Source: Abyssibius alkaniclasticus
GTDB taxonomy: Bacteria; Pseudomonadota; Alphaproteobacteria; Rhodobacterales; Rhodobacteraceae
Assembly: GCF_020447305.1 (NCBI RefSeq)
Contig: NZ_CP095732.1
Coordinates: 2,450,501 to 2,514,500 of the forward strand
Direction of reading: 5' to 3'
Length of the DNA: 64,000 bases
Shown here: piece after piece, positions 55,172 through 64,000 of the stretch
Layout of the letters: the number at the start of each line of letters is the position of its first letter
Position numbering within the stretch: the stretch's first letter is position 1
Program-made: the position numbers and the translations under genes
Notes under the pieces: model-generated
The model's input: only the letters and a program-made list of their open reading frames with translations
Told to the model about the DNA's origin: nothing
Database searches by the model: none

Positions 55172-57030
55172 TACTGGGCCTTTTCCAAAGCCAGTTGCGC
55201 CTGTTCCCACAACTTTTCGGCGCGCTGCATGGCCGTGTCGATCTCGGCGCGTTTTTTCTGCAACTTCTCGATCTCCTCGACATCATTGCTGGCATAAAGC
55301 GCCGGATCTGATAGCCGAAGATCAATGCTGGCGCGCATTTCGTCAAGCTTTGTGATGCGGCCTTCGGCTTTTGTCACCTCGGCACGCAGCGGGGCCAACA
55401 GGTTGCGTGCCGCCGGTTTGGGCGCGGCTTTGGGCTTTTGGGCCGCTGTATCGCGCACGGGCGCGCCGCCGCGCTGGCTGAGCAGCAGCTTGCGATACGC
55501 CTCCATATCATCGTTATAGGGGCGGACCTTGCCGTCTTTCACCAGCCACAGCCTGTCGGCCACCAGCTCCACCAGATGCGGGTCGTGGCTGACCAGAATG
55601 ACCGCGCCGTTATATTCGGTCAGCGCGGTGACAAGTGCCTCGCGCGATTGGATATCAAGGTGGTTTGTCGGCTCGTCCAGCACAATCAGATGCGGTGCTT
55701 CGAGCGTGACCAGCAGCATGGAAAGCCGCGCCTTTTGCCCGCCGGATAGCTTGACCACCGGCGTTTCGGCCTGCTCGGCCCCCAAACCGCCTGCCGCCAG
55801 CCGTGCGCGCAGCTTGGCGGGTGTCTCGGTGGGGCGGTGGCGGCGCAGGTGCTGCACCGGGGTTTCGTCGGGGTAAAGCTCGTCAATCTGGTGCTGGGCA
55901 AAATAGCCGATGCGCAGTTTGGAGGCCCGAAACACCTGACCCTTTTGCGCCTCCAGCCGCTCGCATAGCAGTTTGGCAAGGGTGGATTTGCCCTGACCGT
56001 TCGCGCCAAGCAGCGCGATACGGTCATCCTGGTCTATCCGCAAATCAAGGTCGCGCAGAATTGGCGCGCCACCATAGCCGACATCGACACCTTCCAGCCG
56101 GATGATCGGCGGCGAAAGCTCTTCTGGGCTGGGAAAGTTGAAGGGCGCGACCGTGTCGCCGTAAATTTCAATCGGCGGGCCCATACGCTCGATCGCCTTC
56201 AGGCGCGACTGGGCCTGACGCGCCTTGCTGGCCTTGGCGCGAAAACGATCGACAAAGCTTTGCATATGCGCGCGCGCCGCATCTTGCTTGGCCTTTTCGG
56301 CAATCTGCCCTTCCAGCCGTGCGCGGCGCGTGGCCTCGAACGTGTCGTAATTGCCGCCGTAAAGCGTAAGCTTTTTCTGGTCCAGATGCAGAATATGCGT
56401 CACCGCGCGGTTCAGCAAACCGCGGTCATGGCTGATGATGATGACCGTATGCGGATACTTGGCCAGATAGTTTTCCAGCCAGATCGCGCCTTCAAGGTCC
56501 AGATAGTTTGTTGGTTCGTCCAGCAACAGATAATCGGGTTTGGAAAACAGCACGGCTGCAAGCGCAACGCGCATCCGCCAGCCGCCGGAAAAATCGGAAC
56601 AGGGGCGGGCCTGGGCTTTAGCATCAAAGCCAAGTCCGGACAGGATTGAAGCGGCGCGCGCTTCCGCCGAATGGCTTTCGATATCGGCCAAACGGGTTTG
56701 AATTTCGGCAATGCGGTGCGGGTCGGTTGCGGTTTTCGCCTCGGCCAGCAATGCGGCGCGCTCGGTATCGGCGGCCAGAACGGTGTCCAGCAGGCTGGTA
56801 GAGGAGCTTGGCACCTCTTGCGCCACGCCGCCAATGCGCGCGCGCGACGGGAACTCGATGCTGCCGTCATCCAGTGTCAGCTCGCCCCTGATCAGCCTGA
56901 AAAGCGTGGTTTTGCCCGTGCCGTTCTTGCCCACAAGCCCCACCTTGTGGCCGGTTGGAATTGTGGCATTGGCATTCACCAGCAAAGGGTTGCCGTTCAT
57001 CAGAAATGTTATGTCGCGTATATGTAGCAT
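55171..57030 (-). CDS. ABC-F family ATPase (Uup/ABCF3-like)
   Basis: The 619-residue protein has two ABC domains with no membrane part. The first Walker A is GKNGTGKTT near residue 36, with [11 protein letters not shown] and [13 protein letters not shown]. The second is GANGQGKST near residue 330, with [12 protein letters not shown] and [11 protein letters not shown]. The ABC-F linker (about 225-290) has the [20 protein letters not shown] helix pair, and a carboxyl coiled coil (about 535-610) resembles Uup. Members act on ribosomes. ATG 57030 is the family start. Confidence 0.94.
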   Translation of the reverse strand: MLHIRDITFLMNGNPLLVNANATIPTGHKVGLVGKNGTGKTTLFRLIRGELTLDDGSIEFPSRARIGGVAQEVPSSSTSLLDTVLAADTERAALLAEAKTATDPHRIAEIQTRLADIESHSAEARAASILSGLGFDAKAQARPCSDFSGGWRMRVALAAVLFSKPDYLLLDEPTNYLDLEGAIWLENYLAKYPHTVIIISHDRGLLNRAVTHILHLDQKKLTLYGGNYDTFEATRRARLEGQIAEKAKQDAARAHMQSFVDRFRAKASKARQAQSRLKAIERMGPPIEIYGDTVAPFNFPSPEELSPPIIRLEGVDVGYGGAPILRDLDLRIDQDDRIALLGANGQGKSTLAKLLCERLEAQKGQVFRASKLRIGYFAQHQIDELYPDETPVQHLRRHRPTETPAKLRARLAAGGLGAEQAETPVVKLSGGQKARLSMLLVTLEAPHLIVLDEPTNHLDIQSREALVTALTEYNGAVILVSHDPHLVELVADRLWLVKDGKVRPYNDDMEAYRKLLLSQRGGAPVRDTAAQKPKAAPKPAARNLLAPLRAEVTKAEGRITKLDEMRASIDLRLSDPALYASNDVEEIEKLQKKRAEIDTAMQRAEKLWEQAQLALEKAQ

Positions 57031-57170
57031 GGGGCGGGGTATTGCGCGGCGCGCGCGCGAAGTCAATGCGTAGCAAAATGGGGCGAATTGCCCCTTTCCT
57101 GCCCAGCCCTGCCATGCTATTGGGCGGCGCAATTACAGGGCCCAAGGGGGCCAAAACCCAGGAGATTACA

Positions 57171-57593
57171 ATGGCCGTCGAACGCACACTTTCGATCATC
57201 AAGCCCGATGCAACCCGCCGCAACCTGACCGGCAAGATCAACGCCAAGTTTGAAGATGCAGGCCTGCGCATTGTCGCACAGAAGCGCATTCATCTGAGCA
57301 TTGCACAGGCACAGGCGTTTTATGCCGTTCATGCCGAGCGCCCCTTCTTTGGCGAGCTGACCGAGTTCATGGCATCGGAACCCGTTGTCGTGCAGGTTCT
57401 GGAAGGCGAAGGCGCCATTGCCAAAAACCGCGAAGTGATGGGCGCAACCAACCCCGCCAATGCCGATGCAGGCACCATCCGCAAGGAATTTGCGCTTTCG
57501 GTTGGCGAAAACTCGGTTCACGGCTCGGACGCACCTGAAACCGCCGCCGAAGAGATTGCCTATTTCTTCTCGGGTCTGGAACTGGTCGGCTAA
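57171..57593 (+). CDS. ndk: Nucleoside-diphosphate kinase
   Basis: Ndk equilibrates nucleoside di- and triphosphates through a phosphohistidine. The 140-residue protein shows [33 protein letters not shown] and the active-site histidine in [13 protein letters not shown] near residue 117. CCAGGAG lies 7-13 bases before ATG 57171. The 140-base leader contains a GGGGC/GCCCC hairpin (57080-57094) that could be a transcript feature. It is convergent with the TfoX-C gene (4-base overlap). Confidence 0.96.
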   Translation: MAVERTLSIIKPDATRRNLTGKINAKFEDAGLRIVAQKRIHLSIAQAQAFYAVHAERPFFGELTEFMASEPVVVQVLEGEGAIAKNREVMGATNPANADAGTIRKEFALSVGENSVHGSDAPETAAEEIAYFFSGLELVG

Positions 57594-57916
57594 CGCCGCT
57601 TACCCGTTCCGAGCTTGTCCAAAGCCGCCTCGATATCGGGGCGGCTTTTTGCTTTGCTGGATGTCACCAGCGCATCGAATTGTTTGCGCAGCTTGGCCTT
57701 TTCCTTCGGGTCAAGGTCGTTCCAGCCACGGCCCTGCAGGCCCATGACCAGCACATAATAGCCAATGAAATGCGGGCGCGCGCCGCTTTCAAGCAGGGCC
57801 AGATAGGCGGCATCGGCCCCCATTGCCTGAATTTCTTCGGCTGTTGTAATGCCCGCGCGCCTGAACGCCTCCTCGGATGCCGGACCAAGGTTGCGGATTG
57901 TGGAAATCGCGCTCAT
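57590..57916 (-). CDS. TfoX C-terminal domain protein
   Basis: The 108-residue protein begins [20 protein letters not shown] and contains [20 protein letters not shown], the helix-hairpin-helix-like TfoX C-terminal domain. The TfoX amino-terminal domain is absent. Stand-alone copies are common and their role, whether in competence or otherwise, is not established. It is overlapped by purN by four bases, so it is the last gene of purM-purN. A Lys/Arg-rich tail could bind nucleic acid. Confidence 0.85.
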   Translation of the reverse strand: MSAISTIRNLGPASEEAFRRAGITTAEEIQAMGADAAYLALLESGARPHFIGYYVLVMGLQGRGWNDLDPKEKAKLRKQFDALVTSSKAKSRPDIEAALDKLGTGKRR

Positions 57917-58512
57917 TTGGTGGGAAAGGCGGTTCCGCTCAGACCGGCCGCAAATTCGCGCAGCACCTGCGGATAGAGCATATGTTCGCGCTTGAGCAGC
58001 CGGGCGGCAAGGGTTTCCGGCGTGTCATCGGGGTCGATATCCATAGTCGATTGCCCAAGGATCGGCCCGCCATCGAGCGTTTCATCGACCAGATGCACGG
58101 TGCAGCCATGCACGGCCATGCCTGCCGCCAATGCCCGTTCATGCGTGTGCAGCCCGGGAAAGAGCGGCAGGATCGAGGGGTGGATGTTCAGAATCTTGCC
58201 CGCCCAGTTGCGCACAAATTCGGGCGACAGGATGCGCATGAAGCCGGCAAGGCAAATAATGTCGGGCTTTGCGCGGCTCAGCTCTGTGTGCAACGCCGCC
58301 TCGAAGTTGGCACGGTTCTTGGGAAAGTTGCGATGATCGACCACCGCAGTTGCGACACCGCGCGCCGCGGCCCGCGCCAGCCCGCCCGAGTCGGGGTTAT
58401 TGGACAGGACAAGCACCGGTTCGGCGGGGTGATCTTCGGTAGCCATATCGTTGAGCAGCGCCAGCATGTTCGAGCCGCCGCCCGAAATGAGGATGGCAAC
58501 CCGTTTGCGCAT
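57913..58512 (-). CDS. purN: Phosphoribosylglycinamide formyltransferase
   Basis: PurN transfers a formyl group from 10-formyl-THF to GAR in purine synthesis. The 199-residue protein begins [20 protein letters not shown]. The active-site asparagine and histidine are in LNIHPSILPLFPG, and the aspartate is in HLVDETLDGGPI. The start overlaps the purM stop (TAATG). The reading frame extends upstream into purM, which is rejected. Confidence 0.95.
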   Translation of the reverse strand: MRKRVAILISGGGSNMLALLNDMATEDHPAEPVLVLSNNPDSGGLARAAARGVATAVVDHRNFPKNRANFEAALHTELSRAKPDIICLAGFMRILSPEFVRNWAGKILNIHPSILPLFPGLHTHERALAAGMAVHGCTVHLVDETLDGGPILGQSTMDIDPDDTPETLAARLLKREHMLYPQVLREFAAGLSGTAFPTK

Positions 58513-59561
58513 TATGCCAGCACCCCGGCATAGCGAATACCTTCGCCATCCGTGACCGTGCCCAGCGTGACCACTTTTTCGCCCGCCGCCTCGCACACCG
58601 CGCGCAGCGTATTCGCCTCGTCAGGCGAAACAACCGCGATCATGCCAATGCCGCAGTTGAAGGTTTTGAGCAATTCGGCCTGCTCCAGCCCCGCGGTTGC
58701 GTTCAGCCATGCAAAAACAGGCGGCAGCGTCCAGGCTTCCAGGTTGATGTCTGCTCCAAGACCTTCGGGCAATACGCGCGGCAGGTTTTCGGTAAGGCCG
58801 CCGCCGGTGATATGCGCCAGACCATGCACACCACCAGTGCGGATCGCGGCCAGCGCGGCGGCCACATAAATGCGCGTGGGTGCAAGCAGGGCGGCGCCAA
58901 GGCTTTCGGCCTGGTCGTCGAAGGGGCAGGGGGCATCCCAGCCCAGCCCGGTTGTTTCTACAATCTTGCGCACCAGCGAATAGCCGTTGGAATGCACGCC
59001 ATTGCTGGCAAGGCCAAGCAAAACATCGCCCGCCGCTACATTGGCGGGCAGGGCGGTGCCACGCTCCATCGCGCCAACGGCAAAACCTGCAAGGTCAAAA
59101 TCGCCCGCATCATACATGCCGGGCATTTCGGCGGTTTCCCCGCCGATCAGCGCCGCACCAGCCGCTTTGCAGCCAGAAGCGATGCCGTTGATGACGGCGG
59201 CCGCCTCATCCACCGCAAGCTTGCCGGTGGCGAAATAATCGAGAAAGAACAGCGGCTCGGCACCCTGGCAGACAAGGTCGTTCACGCACATGGCGACAAG
59301 GTCAATGCCGACGGTGTCGACAATGCCGGTATCAATCGCAATGCGCAGCTTGGTGCCAACACCATCGGTGGCCGCCACCAGAACCGGGTCGGAATATCCG
59401 GCGGCTTTTAGATCGAACAGCGCGCCGAACCCGCCTAGCCCGGCCATCGTGCCGGGGCGGTCGGTTGCTTTTGCGGCAGGTTTGATCCGCTCGACCAGCG
59501 CATTGCCGGCATCAATATCGACGCCTGCATCGGCATAGGTCATTCCGTTTGGTATGGTCAT
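58512..59561 (-). CDS. purM: Phosphoribosylformylglycinamidine cyclo-ligase
   Basis: PurM (AIR synthetase) closes the imidazole ring in purine synthesis with ATP. The 349-residue protein shows [34 protein letters not shown], the [14 protein letters not shown] motif and [18 protein letters not shown] 59561 is taken with GGGGTG 4-9 bases ahead; a GTG two codons upstream is possible. It heads purM-purN-TfoX-C. The 82-base gap to the next gene, which is on the same strand, shows nothing clear. Confidence 0.95.
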   Translation of the reverse strand: MTIPNGMTYADAGVDIDAGNALVERIKPAAKATDRPGTMAGLGGFGALFDLKAAGYSDPVLVAATDGVGTKLRIAIDTGIVDTVGIDLVAMCVNDLVCQGAEPLFFLDYFATGKLAVDEAAAVINGIASGCKAAGAALIGGETAEMPGMYDAGDFDLAGFAVGAMERGTALPANVAAGDVLLGLASNGVHSNGYSLVRKIVETTGLGWDAPCPFDDQAESLGAALLAPTRIYVAAALAAIRTGGVHGLAHITGGGLTENLPRVLPEGLGADINLEAWTLPPVFAWLNATAGLEQAELLKTFNCGIGMIAVVSPDEANTLRAVCEAAGEKVVTLGTVTDGEGIRYAGVLA

Positions 59562-59643
59562 TGTCACCCCATCGCTGCGCTTCTCGATGGGTTAACCCAT
59601 CGCGGCGCGGGGTTCAATGTGGTGCGTGCGTGGCGCGCTACAT

Positions 59644-60099
59644 TTAGCCAGCCGCCGCGACAACGGCCTTGCCGATTGCCACGGCCGCCGGGCGGTTGGT
59701 GCGTGAAAAGGCACGGTGGAACTTGGCCGTAAACTGGCCAGAGTCATGCGGAAACGCGATATTCGTGAAGATGGCACCGCTTTCGCCGCGCACGGCTTTC
59801 CCGCGAAGGCCCGCCAATGCAATGGCCTGAGCCGATTTCACCGAGTCAACGGCCACCGCCAAGGTCGACCATTTTGGCGCAACCTCTGCCACAAGTATAT
59901 GCGAAGATGTCAGCCCAACGATATAATGTTTGGTTAACTTTTGCGTCATCAACACGCCCGGAACGATGGCCAGCGCAAAGAATGGCAACATATACAGAAT
60001 GTTGGGCTGCTTTATGCCATAGGCGGCTTGCGAAATGTCTTGCCCTGCGGCGATCGGGGCCAGAATTTCATGCATCATTTCTTCGGTCAACTTGGCCAT
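59644..60099 (-). CDS. Unknown protein with one membrane span and a PH-like domain
   Basis: The 151-residue protein begins MAKLTEEMMHEILAPIAAGQ, with one transmembrane segment (about 33-53; ILYMLPFFALAIVPGVLM). The following ~95 residues (KHYIVGLTSSHILVAEV and AIFTNIAFPHDSGQFTAKFH) resemble a small bacterial PH-like beta sheet. I do not recognise a named family. TAGGAGCG lies 5-12 bases before the ATG. A perfect dyad operator-like site lies 40-55 bases upstream. The gene is not in an obvious operon. Confidence 0.7.
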   Translation of the reverse strand: MAKLTEEMMHEILAPIAAGQDISQAAYGIKQPNILYMLPFFALAIVPGVLMTQKLTKHYIVGLTSSHILVAEVAPKWSTLAVAVDSVKSAQAIALAGLRGKAVRGESGAIFTNIAFPHDSGQFTAKFHRAFSRTNRPAAVAIGKAVVAAAG

Positions 60100-60138
60100 T
60101 GTTACGCTCCTACTGCACTTGATACATGCTAAAATAGT

Positions 60139-60154
60139 TTTACCATACGGTAAA
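60139..60154. promoter_or_regulatory. Perfect dyad upstream of the PH-like protein gene
   Basis: TTTACCATACGGTAAA has perfect 6-bp arms (TTTACC and GGTAAA) round a 4-base centre. It lies 40-55 bases ahead of the minus-strand gene start at 60099, where a repressor could cover the promoter. It resembles dimeric TetR- or GntR-type operators in form only. Confidence 0.5.
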
Positions 60155-60186
60155 GATATTCGATGCGCCCAAAGCCGACACAATAC

Positions 60187-60214
60187 TTGACGGCGCGGCT
60201 CAAACAGCTATGCA
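60187..60214 (+). promoter_or_regulatory. Likely promoter of tRNA-Ile(CAT)
   Basis: TTGACG at 60187-60192 is followed by a 16-base spacer and TATGCA at 60209-60214. The predicted start near 60221 is only a few bases before the tRNA, which fits a short leader to be trimmed. Confidence 0.5.
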
Positions 60215-60224
60215 TTGCGCCGGC

Positions 60225-60300
60225 GGGCCTGTAGCTCAACGGTTAGAGCAGAGCGCTCATAACGCTTTGGTTGGGGGTTCAAATCCCTCCGGGCCTACCA
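60225..60300 (+). tRNA. tRNA-Ile2 with CAT anticodon (lysidine type)
   Basis: The 76-base sequence folds as a full cloverleaf: acceptor GGGCCTG with CGGGCCT, D stem GCTC/GAGC, anticodon stem GAGCG/CGCTT with loop CTCATAA, and T arm GGGGG-TTCAAAT-CCCTC. The encoded ACCA follows. The anticodon CAT could be Met or Ile2. Acceptor pairs C4-G69 and C5-G68 are the known TilS determinants of tRNA-Ile2 and are absent from E. coli elongator Met, and the 8-base D loop also fits Ile2. It would decode AUA after lysidine modification. Confidence 0.88.
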
Positions 60301-60365
60301 TTTCGCTTTCCATTTCCCGCCAAACCCCCTAGACGGGCGCCCCAAGCCACAAAAAGAGGCCAGAA

Positions 60366-61973
60366 ATGGACCGACTGACCACGATTGCCGATTTTGCCAA
60401 ACGTATGGCGCTGCCAAGCCTGACGGGTGATCGGCTTACGCCGACTCAGGCGCGCATCGATGTGCTGTCGGGCCTGACCGTGGCGCTGGCGCTGGTGCCC
60501 GAAGCGGTGGCTTTCGCCTTTGTGGCCGGCGTGCAGCCAATGGTCGGGCTTTATGCGGCCTTCATCGTGGGGCTGATTACCGCCCTCATCGGCGGACGGC
60601 CGGGCATGATTTCGGGTGCAACCGGCGCGCTGGCGGTGGTCATGGTCGCGCTGGTGGCCGATCATGGTGTGCAATATCTGTTCGCAACCGTGGTGTTGAT
60701 GGGCATTTTGCAAATTACCGCCGGTGTGTTGCGGCTGGGCAAGTTCATCCGCATGGTGCCGCACCCCGTTATGCTCGGCTTTGTAAACGGTCTGGCAATC
60801 GTCATTTTTCTGGCCCAGCTCGAGCAGTTCAAAGTGCCAGATGCCACCGGCGGAACCGAGTGGATGGACCTGCCAACACTGGCGCTTATGCTTGGCCTTG
60901 TCGTGCTGACAATGGCGCTGATCTGGCTCACGCCCAAGCTGACCCGTGCCATACCGGCACCGCTTGCTGCGATTGGCGCGGTGGCGGTTCTTGTCATCCT
61001 GCTCGATATCCCCGTGCCGCGCGTGGGTGATCTGGCCAGCCTCAAGGGCGGATTGCCCGAATTTGCTGTGCCCAGCGTGCCGTTCACTTGGGAAACATTC
61101 AAAATCATCCTGCCTTATTCGATTATTCTTGCGGCAATCGGGCTTATCGAAAGCCTGCTCACGCTCAATCTTGTGGGTGAGATTACCAACAAGCGCGGCG
61201 GGGCCAGCCAGGAATGCGTGGCGCAGGGCGTGGCGAACACCGTGACCGGGTTTTTCGGCGGCATGGGCGGCTGTGCGATGATCGGGCAAAGCATGATCAA
61301 CGTCAAAAGCGGCGGGCGCACACGGCTTGCCGGCATTGCGGCGGCGCTGTTCTTGCTTAGCTTCATTCTGTTCGCCAGCCCGCTGATCGAGCAAATTCCG
61401 CTGGCGGCGCTTGTCGGCGTGATGTTCATGGTGGTGATCGGCACATTTGCATGGCAGAGCCTTCGCATTCTGCGCATCATCCCGCGCGCCGATGCTTTCG
61501 TGATTGTTCTGGTGACCGCCGTCACCGTTTATGAAGACCTGGCCATTGCCGTTGTTGTGGGTGTGATCGTTTCGGCGCTTGTCTATTCCTGGAACGCCGC
61601 CTCGCGCATTCATGCGCGTGTGCGCAATTCGGCCACCAGCCCCGGCGCGCGGGTATACGAGCTTGAAGGCCCGCTGTTTTTTGGTTCGGCCACGCGCTTT
61701 CAGGAATTGTTCGATATCGAAAATGACCCGGAGCTGGTGATTGTCGATTTCATGGGTTCGCGCGTGGTTGACCAATCGGCCCTTCAGGCGATTGAGGCGG
61801 TGGCCGCAAAATACGCCGAAGCAGGCAAGCGGCTGCAATTGCGCCACCTGACGCATGATTGCCACCAATTGTTAAGCTCGGCCGGGCAGCTGATTGTCGA
61901 TGCCGATGATGACCCGGATTATGCGCTGGCGGTCGATTACGATGTGCGCCTTGGCCGGCTTGGCAGCCATTAG
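60366..61973 (+). CDS. SulP-family anion transporter with STAS domain
   Basis: The 535-residue protein has 10-14 membrane spans and a cytoplasmic STAS domain (about 430-515). Family landmarks are DVLSGLTVALALVPEAVAFA near residue 33, LIGGRPGMISGATGALAVVM near 75, and GGMGGCAMIGQSMINVKSGG near 300. The STAS region has VDFMGSRVVDQSALQAIEAV. SulP carriers move sulfate, bicarbonate, nitrate or dicarboxylates; the ion cannot be told. The start ATG lies 66 bases after the tRNA. Its stop overlaps the kinase gene stop by four bases. Confidence 0.92.
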   Translation: MDRLTTIADFAKRMALPSLTGDRLTPTQARIDVLSGLTVALALVPEAVAFAFVAGVQPMVGLYAAFIVGLITALIGGRPGMISGATGALAVVMVALVADHGVQYLFATVVLMGILQITAGVLRLGKFIRMVPHPVMLGFVNGLAIVIFLAQLEQFKVPDATGGTEWMDLPTLALMLGLVVLTMALIWLTPKLTRAIPAPLAAIGAVAVLVILLDIPVPRVGDLASLKGGLPEFAVPSVPFTWETFKIILPYSIILAAIGLIESLLTLNLVGEITNKRGGASQECVAQGVANTVTGFFGGMGGCAMIGQSMINVKSGGRTRLAGIAAALFLLSFILFASPLIEQIPLAALVGVMFMVVIGTFAWQSLRILRIIPRADAFVIVLVTAVTVYEDLAIAVVVGVIVSALVYSWNAASRIHARVRNSATSPGARVYELEGPLFFGSATRFQELFDIENDPELVIVDFMGSRVVDQSALQAIEAVAAKYAEAGKRLQLRHLTHDCHQLLSSAGQLIVDADDDPDYALAVDYDVRLGRLGSH

Positions 61974-63301
61974 CGCGGCAGGCGCAGGCTGGCGCGCAGC
62001 CCGCCAAGCTCGATGCTGACACCCAGTTCAAGCGCGCCGCCATGACTGCGCGCCGCGTCGGTGGCGATTGACAGGCCAAGCCCGACACCGCCACCCTTGT
62101 TCTGGTTGCGCGCCTCATCCAGCCGCGTGAAGGGCCGCACGGCGCGGGCGCGGTCGGCCTCGGCAATGCCGGGGCCGTTATCTTCCACCACAAATTCCAC
62201 TGCTTTTGGTAAAAGCCGCAGCGTCAGCCGCACGCGGGTGCCATAGCGCACGGCGTTGTTCACAAGGTTTTGCACAGCCCGCTCGATCGCGCCGCTGCGC
62301 ATCGTGGTAATGGCGCTTTCAGATGTCGGGTTGAAGACCTGCATTGTCACTTCGGGCATTCCGGTGGTGGGCAGGCCGCGCCGCGTTGCCTCGACCACGG
62401 CTTCGGCCAGCGCCAGCGCGTCGGTCTCGCGCAAATCATCGGCCGCCTCGCCCTTGGCAAAGGCAAGAAACTCGTCAAGCATGGCTTCCATCTCGGCCAG
62501 ATCGCGGCGCATGGCGGCGGTATCCTCGTCATCTTCCAGAAATTCGGCGGCCAGCTTGAGCCGGGTAAGCGGTGTGCGCAAATCATGGCTGATCGAGCTG
62601 AGCATGGCCGTGCGCTGGCCCATTTGCCGTTCCAGCCGTGTGCGCATGGCCAAAAAGGCAAAGATCGCGCGGCGCACCTCCTCGGCCCCGCTGGGGGTGA
62701 TCGGCAGAACCTGCCCCTTGCCAAAGGCGCTGGAAACTTCGGCCAGGCGGCGAATGGGGCGTGTCTGCAAGCGCAAGAACGCCATCGAAATGAGAATGAG
62801 CAGAATGGATGCAAAGATCATCAGCACCAAAAGCTGGTGGGCATTGCGCGCCGAAACCCGGCTGCGCGGCAAATCGACAAACAGGCGCACATCGCCCGTA
62901 TCGATGACAAGCCGCACCAGGAATTCGCTCTGTGTCAGGTCGATGCGCACCGGGGCTTTCAGCCGGGCGGAAAGCTCGCGTATCAGCACGCGGCCCGAAA
63001 GGTCATACCAGTTATGCAGGTTCTCGGCCGGCAGTGGCCCGTCGCCCAGCGCAATCTCAAGCCCGAAATCCTGCGCCAGATCGGCCAGCGGCGCGCCGCC
63101 CTCGGCGCGCACCTGGTCGATGATGTGGTTCAGTTCCAGCACCACGCCTTCGGTCATCTGCCGCGTGACACCGGCAAAATGGCGGTTGATGAAGACAAGC
63201 CCGACAATCAGTTGCAGGCTGATCATCGGCATGATCAATATAAGCAGTGTTCGGAAAAACAGCCGTTTGGGCAGATAATTTTTAAGACCATGCTTTGCCA
63301 T
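61970..63301 (-). CDS. EnvZ-like sensor histidine kinase
   Basis: The 443-residue protein has two transmembrane segments (about 17-38 and 156-178) around a periplasmic sensor, then a HAMP region. The HisKA dimerisation domain has the phosphorylated H239 in SSISHDLRTPLTRL. The HATPase domain has the N box NLVNNAVRYG, G1 box VEDNGPGI and G2 box GGVGLGLSI. This matches EnvZ-type kinases of the OmpR partner group. No response regulator gene lies within the window. ATG 63301 is the family start; the frame is open upstream without homology. Confidence 0.92.
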   Translation of the reverse strand: MAKHGLKNYLPKRLFFRTLLILIMPMISLQLIVGLVFINRHFAGVTRQMTEGVVLELNHIIDQVRAEGGAPLADLAQDFGLEIALGDGPLPAENLHNWYDLSGRVLIRELSARLKAPVRIDLTQSEFLVRLVIDTGDVRLFVDLPRSRVSARNAHQLLVLMIFASILLILISMAFLRLQTRPIRRLAEVSSAFGKGQVLPITPSGAEEVRRAIFAFLAMRTRLERQMGQRTAMLSSISHDLRTPLTRLKLAAEFLEDDEDTAAMRRDLAEMEAMLDEFLAFAKGEAADDLRETDALALAEAVVEATRRGLPTTGMPEVTMQVFNPTSESAITTMRSGAIERAVQNLVNNAVRYGTRVRLTLRLLPKAVEFVVEDNGPGIAEADRARAVRPFTRLDEARNQNKGGGVGLGLSIATDAARSHGGALELGVSIELGGLRASLRLPR

Positions 63302-63347
63302 AGACCAGCGATAATCAGGCAAAGCGCCGCTGGCAAGAGAGGGTGAC

Positions 63348-64000
63348 ATGCAAACACCGTTTGATTTGACCCATGCGCCGCCTATCGGCATGGCAGAAAC
63401 GCTGGCGCCGGGCTTGCAGGTGGTTACCGCGCCCAATGCTAGCCCGATGACCTTTACCGGCACACGCAGCTATATTCTGGGCGATGATGACGTGGCGTTG
63501 ATCGACCCCGGCCCGCTGGATGCCGCGCATGAAACTGCCCTTCTGGCCGCGCTTGGCGGGCGACGAGTTGGCCATATTCTTGTAACCCATGCGCATGTAG
63601 ACCATTCGCCATTGGCGCAACGCCTGAGCCAGCGGCTCGATGCGCCGGTGCTTGGCTTTGGCCCCGCCCATGCGGGCCGCTCGCCGCTGATGGCACAGCT
63701 TGCCAGTGCAGCCGAACTTGGCGGGGCCGAGGGGATTGACGCAGGCTTCACCCCGCATCAAACCCTTGCCGATGGAGATATTATCAGCGGCAAGGGCTGG
63801 GCCTTGCGCGCAATGCATACACCCGGCCACCTGTCCAACCATCTGTGCTTTGCATGGGATGATGCCCGCACGCTGTTTTCGGGCGACCATGTCATGGGCT
63901 GGGCCAGCACGCTCATCTCTCCGCCCGATGGCGACCTTGCCGCCTTCATGCACAGTCTGGAGCGGCTCGAATCAATGCCCGGCTATCGGTATTACCCCGG
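63348..64000 (+). CDS. MBL-fold metallo-hydrolase (partial at the right edge)
   Basis: The first 217 codons of this gene are in the window. The protein shows the zinc-binding motif HAHVDH at 81-86 in ILVTHAHVDHSPLAQRL and a later TPGHLSNHLCF followed by LFSGDHVMGW. This is the metallo-beta-lactamase fold, close to the LACTB2-like group of hydrolases. The substrate is unknown. GAGAGGGTG lies a few bases before the ATG. It is divergent from the EnvZ-like gene over 46 bases. The end lies outside the window. Confidence 0.88.
   Translation, partial: MQTPFDLTHAPPIGMAETLAPGLQVVTAPNASPMTFTGTRSYILGDDDVALIDPGPLDAAHETALLAALGGRRVGHILVTHAHVDHSPLAQRLSQRLDAPVLGFGPAHAGRSPLMAQLASAAELGGAEGIDAGFTPHQTLADGDIISGKGWALRAMHTPGHLSNHLCFAWDDARTLFSGDHVMGWASTLISPPDGDLAAFMHSLERLESMPGYRYYP

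Noticed and set aside
57080-57094. Terminator upstream of ndk
   Set aside because: It is a 5-bp stem in a divergent promoter region, where a terminator for either gene would make little sense.
60225-60300. Elongator tRNA-Met
   Set aside because: The acceptor-stem C4-G69 and C5-G68 pairs and the 8-base D loop fit tRNA-Ile2.
60279-61868. A 529-codon open frame on the minus strand opposite sulP
   Set aside because: The composition (His, Asn, Gln, Arg-rich) is that of antisense shadow, and the sense strand encodes a clear SulP transporter.

Overview
The window looks like a chromosomal core region of a high-GC alphaproteobacterium of the Rhodobacterales (Rhodobacteraceae type). This is inferred from gene content and order: the iscR-sufBCD-sufS cluster, 5-aminolevulinate synthase (C4 haem pathway), lptF-lptG-lptD-surA-rsmA, ispG-prfA-prmC, tatABC, surE-pcm-nlpD and a DUF4167 gene. 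No rRNA, insertion sequence, integrase, CRISPR array or phage module was found. Genes are tightly packed, with many ATGA and TAATG overlaps, and no gene-free stretch exceeds 300 bases.

Layout. 1-3.5 kb: the 5' part of a family 2 glycosyltransferase gene, mmsA and its divergent LysR regulator. 3.5-9.8 kb: a CBS protein, coaD, two tandem cyclophilins, a DUF3179 protein, tyrS, anmK and an alpha/beta hydrolase; two copies of the same terminator-like element sit between convergent gene pairs. 9.8-17.5 kb: the Fe-S assembly operon iscR - compact cysteine desulfurase - sufB - sufC - sufD - two YIP1-like membrane proteins - sufS, with a recognisable promoter and an inverted repeat. 17.5-28.6 kb: a mixed set (penicillin-acylase-type hydrolase, hydroxyacid dehydrogenase, DEAD-box helicase, ferredoxin-NADP reductase, sulfotransferase, prfC, DUF1353, atypical SDR, orphan ABC ATPase). 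28.7-36.6 kb: tatABC and a DUF815 ATPase, then surE-pcm-nlpD on the other strand, a ModE-like regulator with a tungstate-binding protein, and serS. 36.7-44.6 kb: sdhE, a MarR regulator, hemA, a RodZ-like protein, ispG, DUF1499, prfA, prmC and DUF4167. 44.6-53.1 kb: the outer-membrane biogenesis operon lptF-lptG-lptD-surA-rsmA on the minus strand, with pepA-holC diverging from it. 53.1-59.6 kb: a tandem-domain universal stress protein with an FNR-type box, an aspartic protease, MarC, an ABC-F ATPase, ndk, a TfoX-C protein, purN and purM. 59.6-64 kb: a small membrane protein with a palindromic operator-like site, tRNA-Ile(CAT), a SulP transporter, an EnvZ-like kinase and the start of an MBL-fold hydrolase.

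How the parts relate. The suf operon makes Fe-S clusters needed by IspG and by ferredoxin-linked redox. hemA supplies haem. The lpt/surA block builds the outer membrane. tat exports folded cofactor proteins, which fits with the Mo/W regulator and binding protein nearby. Nothing here is a clear new defence or mobile system. The best candidates for undescribed biology are the paired YIP1-like proteins inside the suf operon, the compact desulfurase that has lost about 56 residues around the cofactor domain, the orphan TupA with a Mo-box-like site, and the duplicated convergent-gene terminator with its conserved tail.
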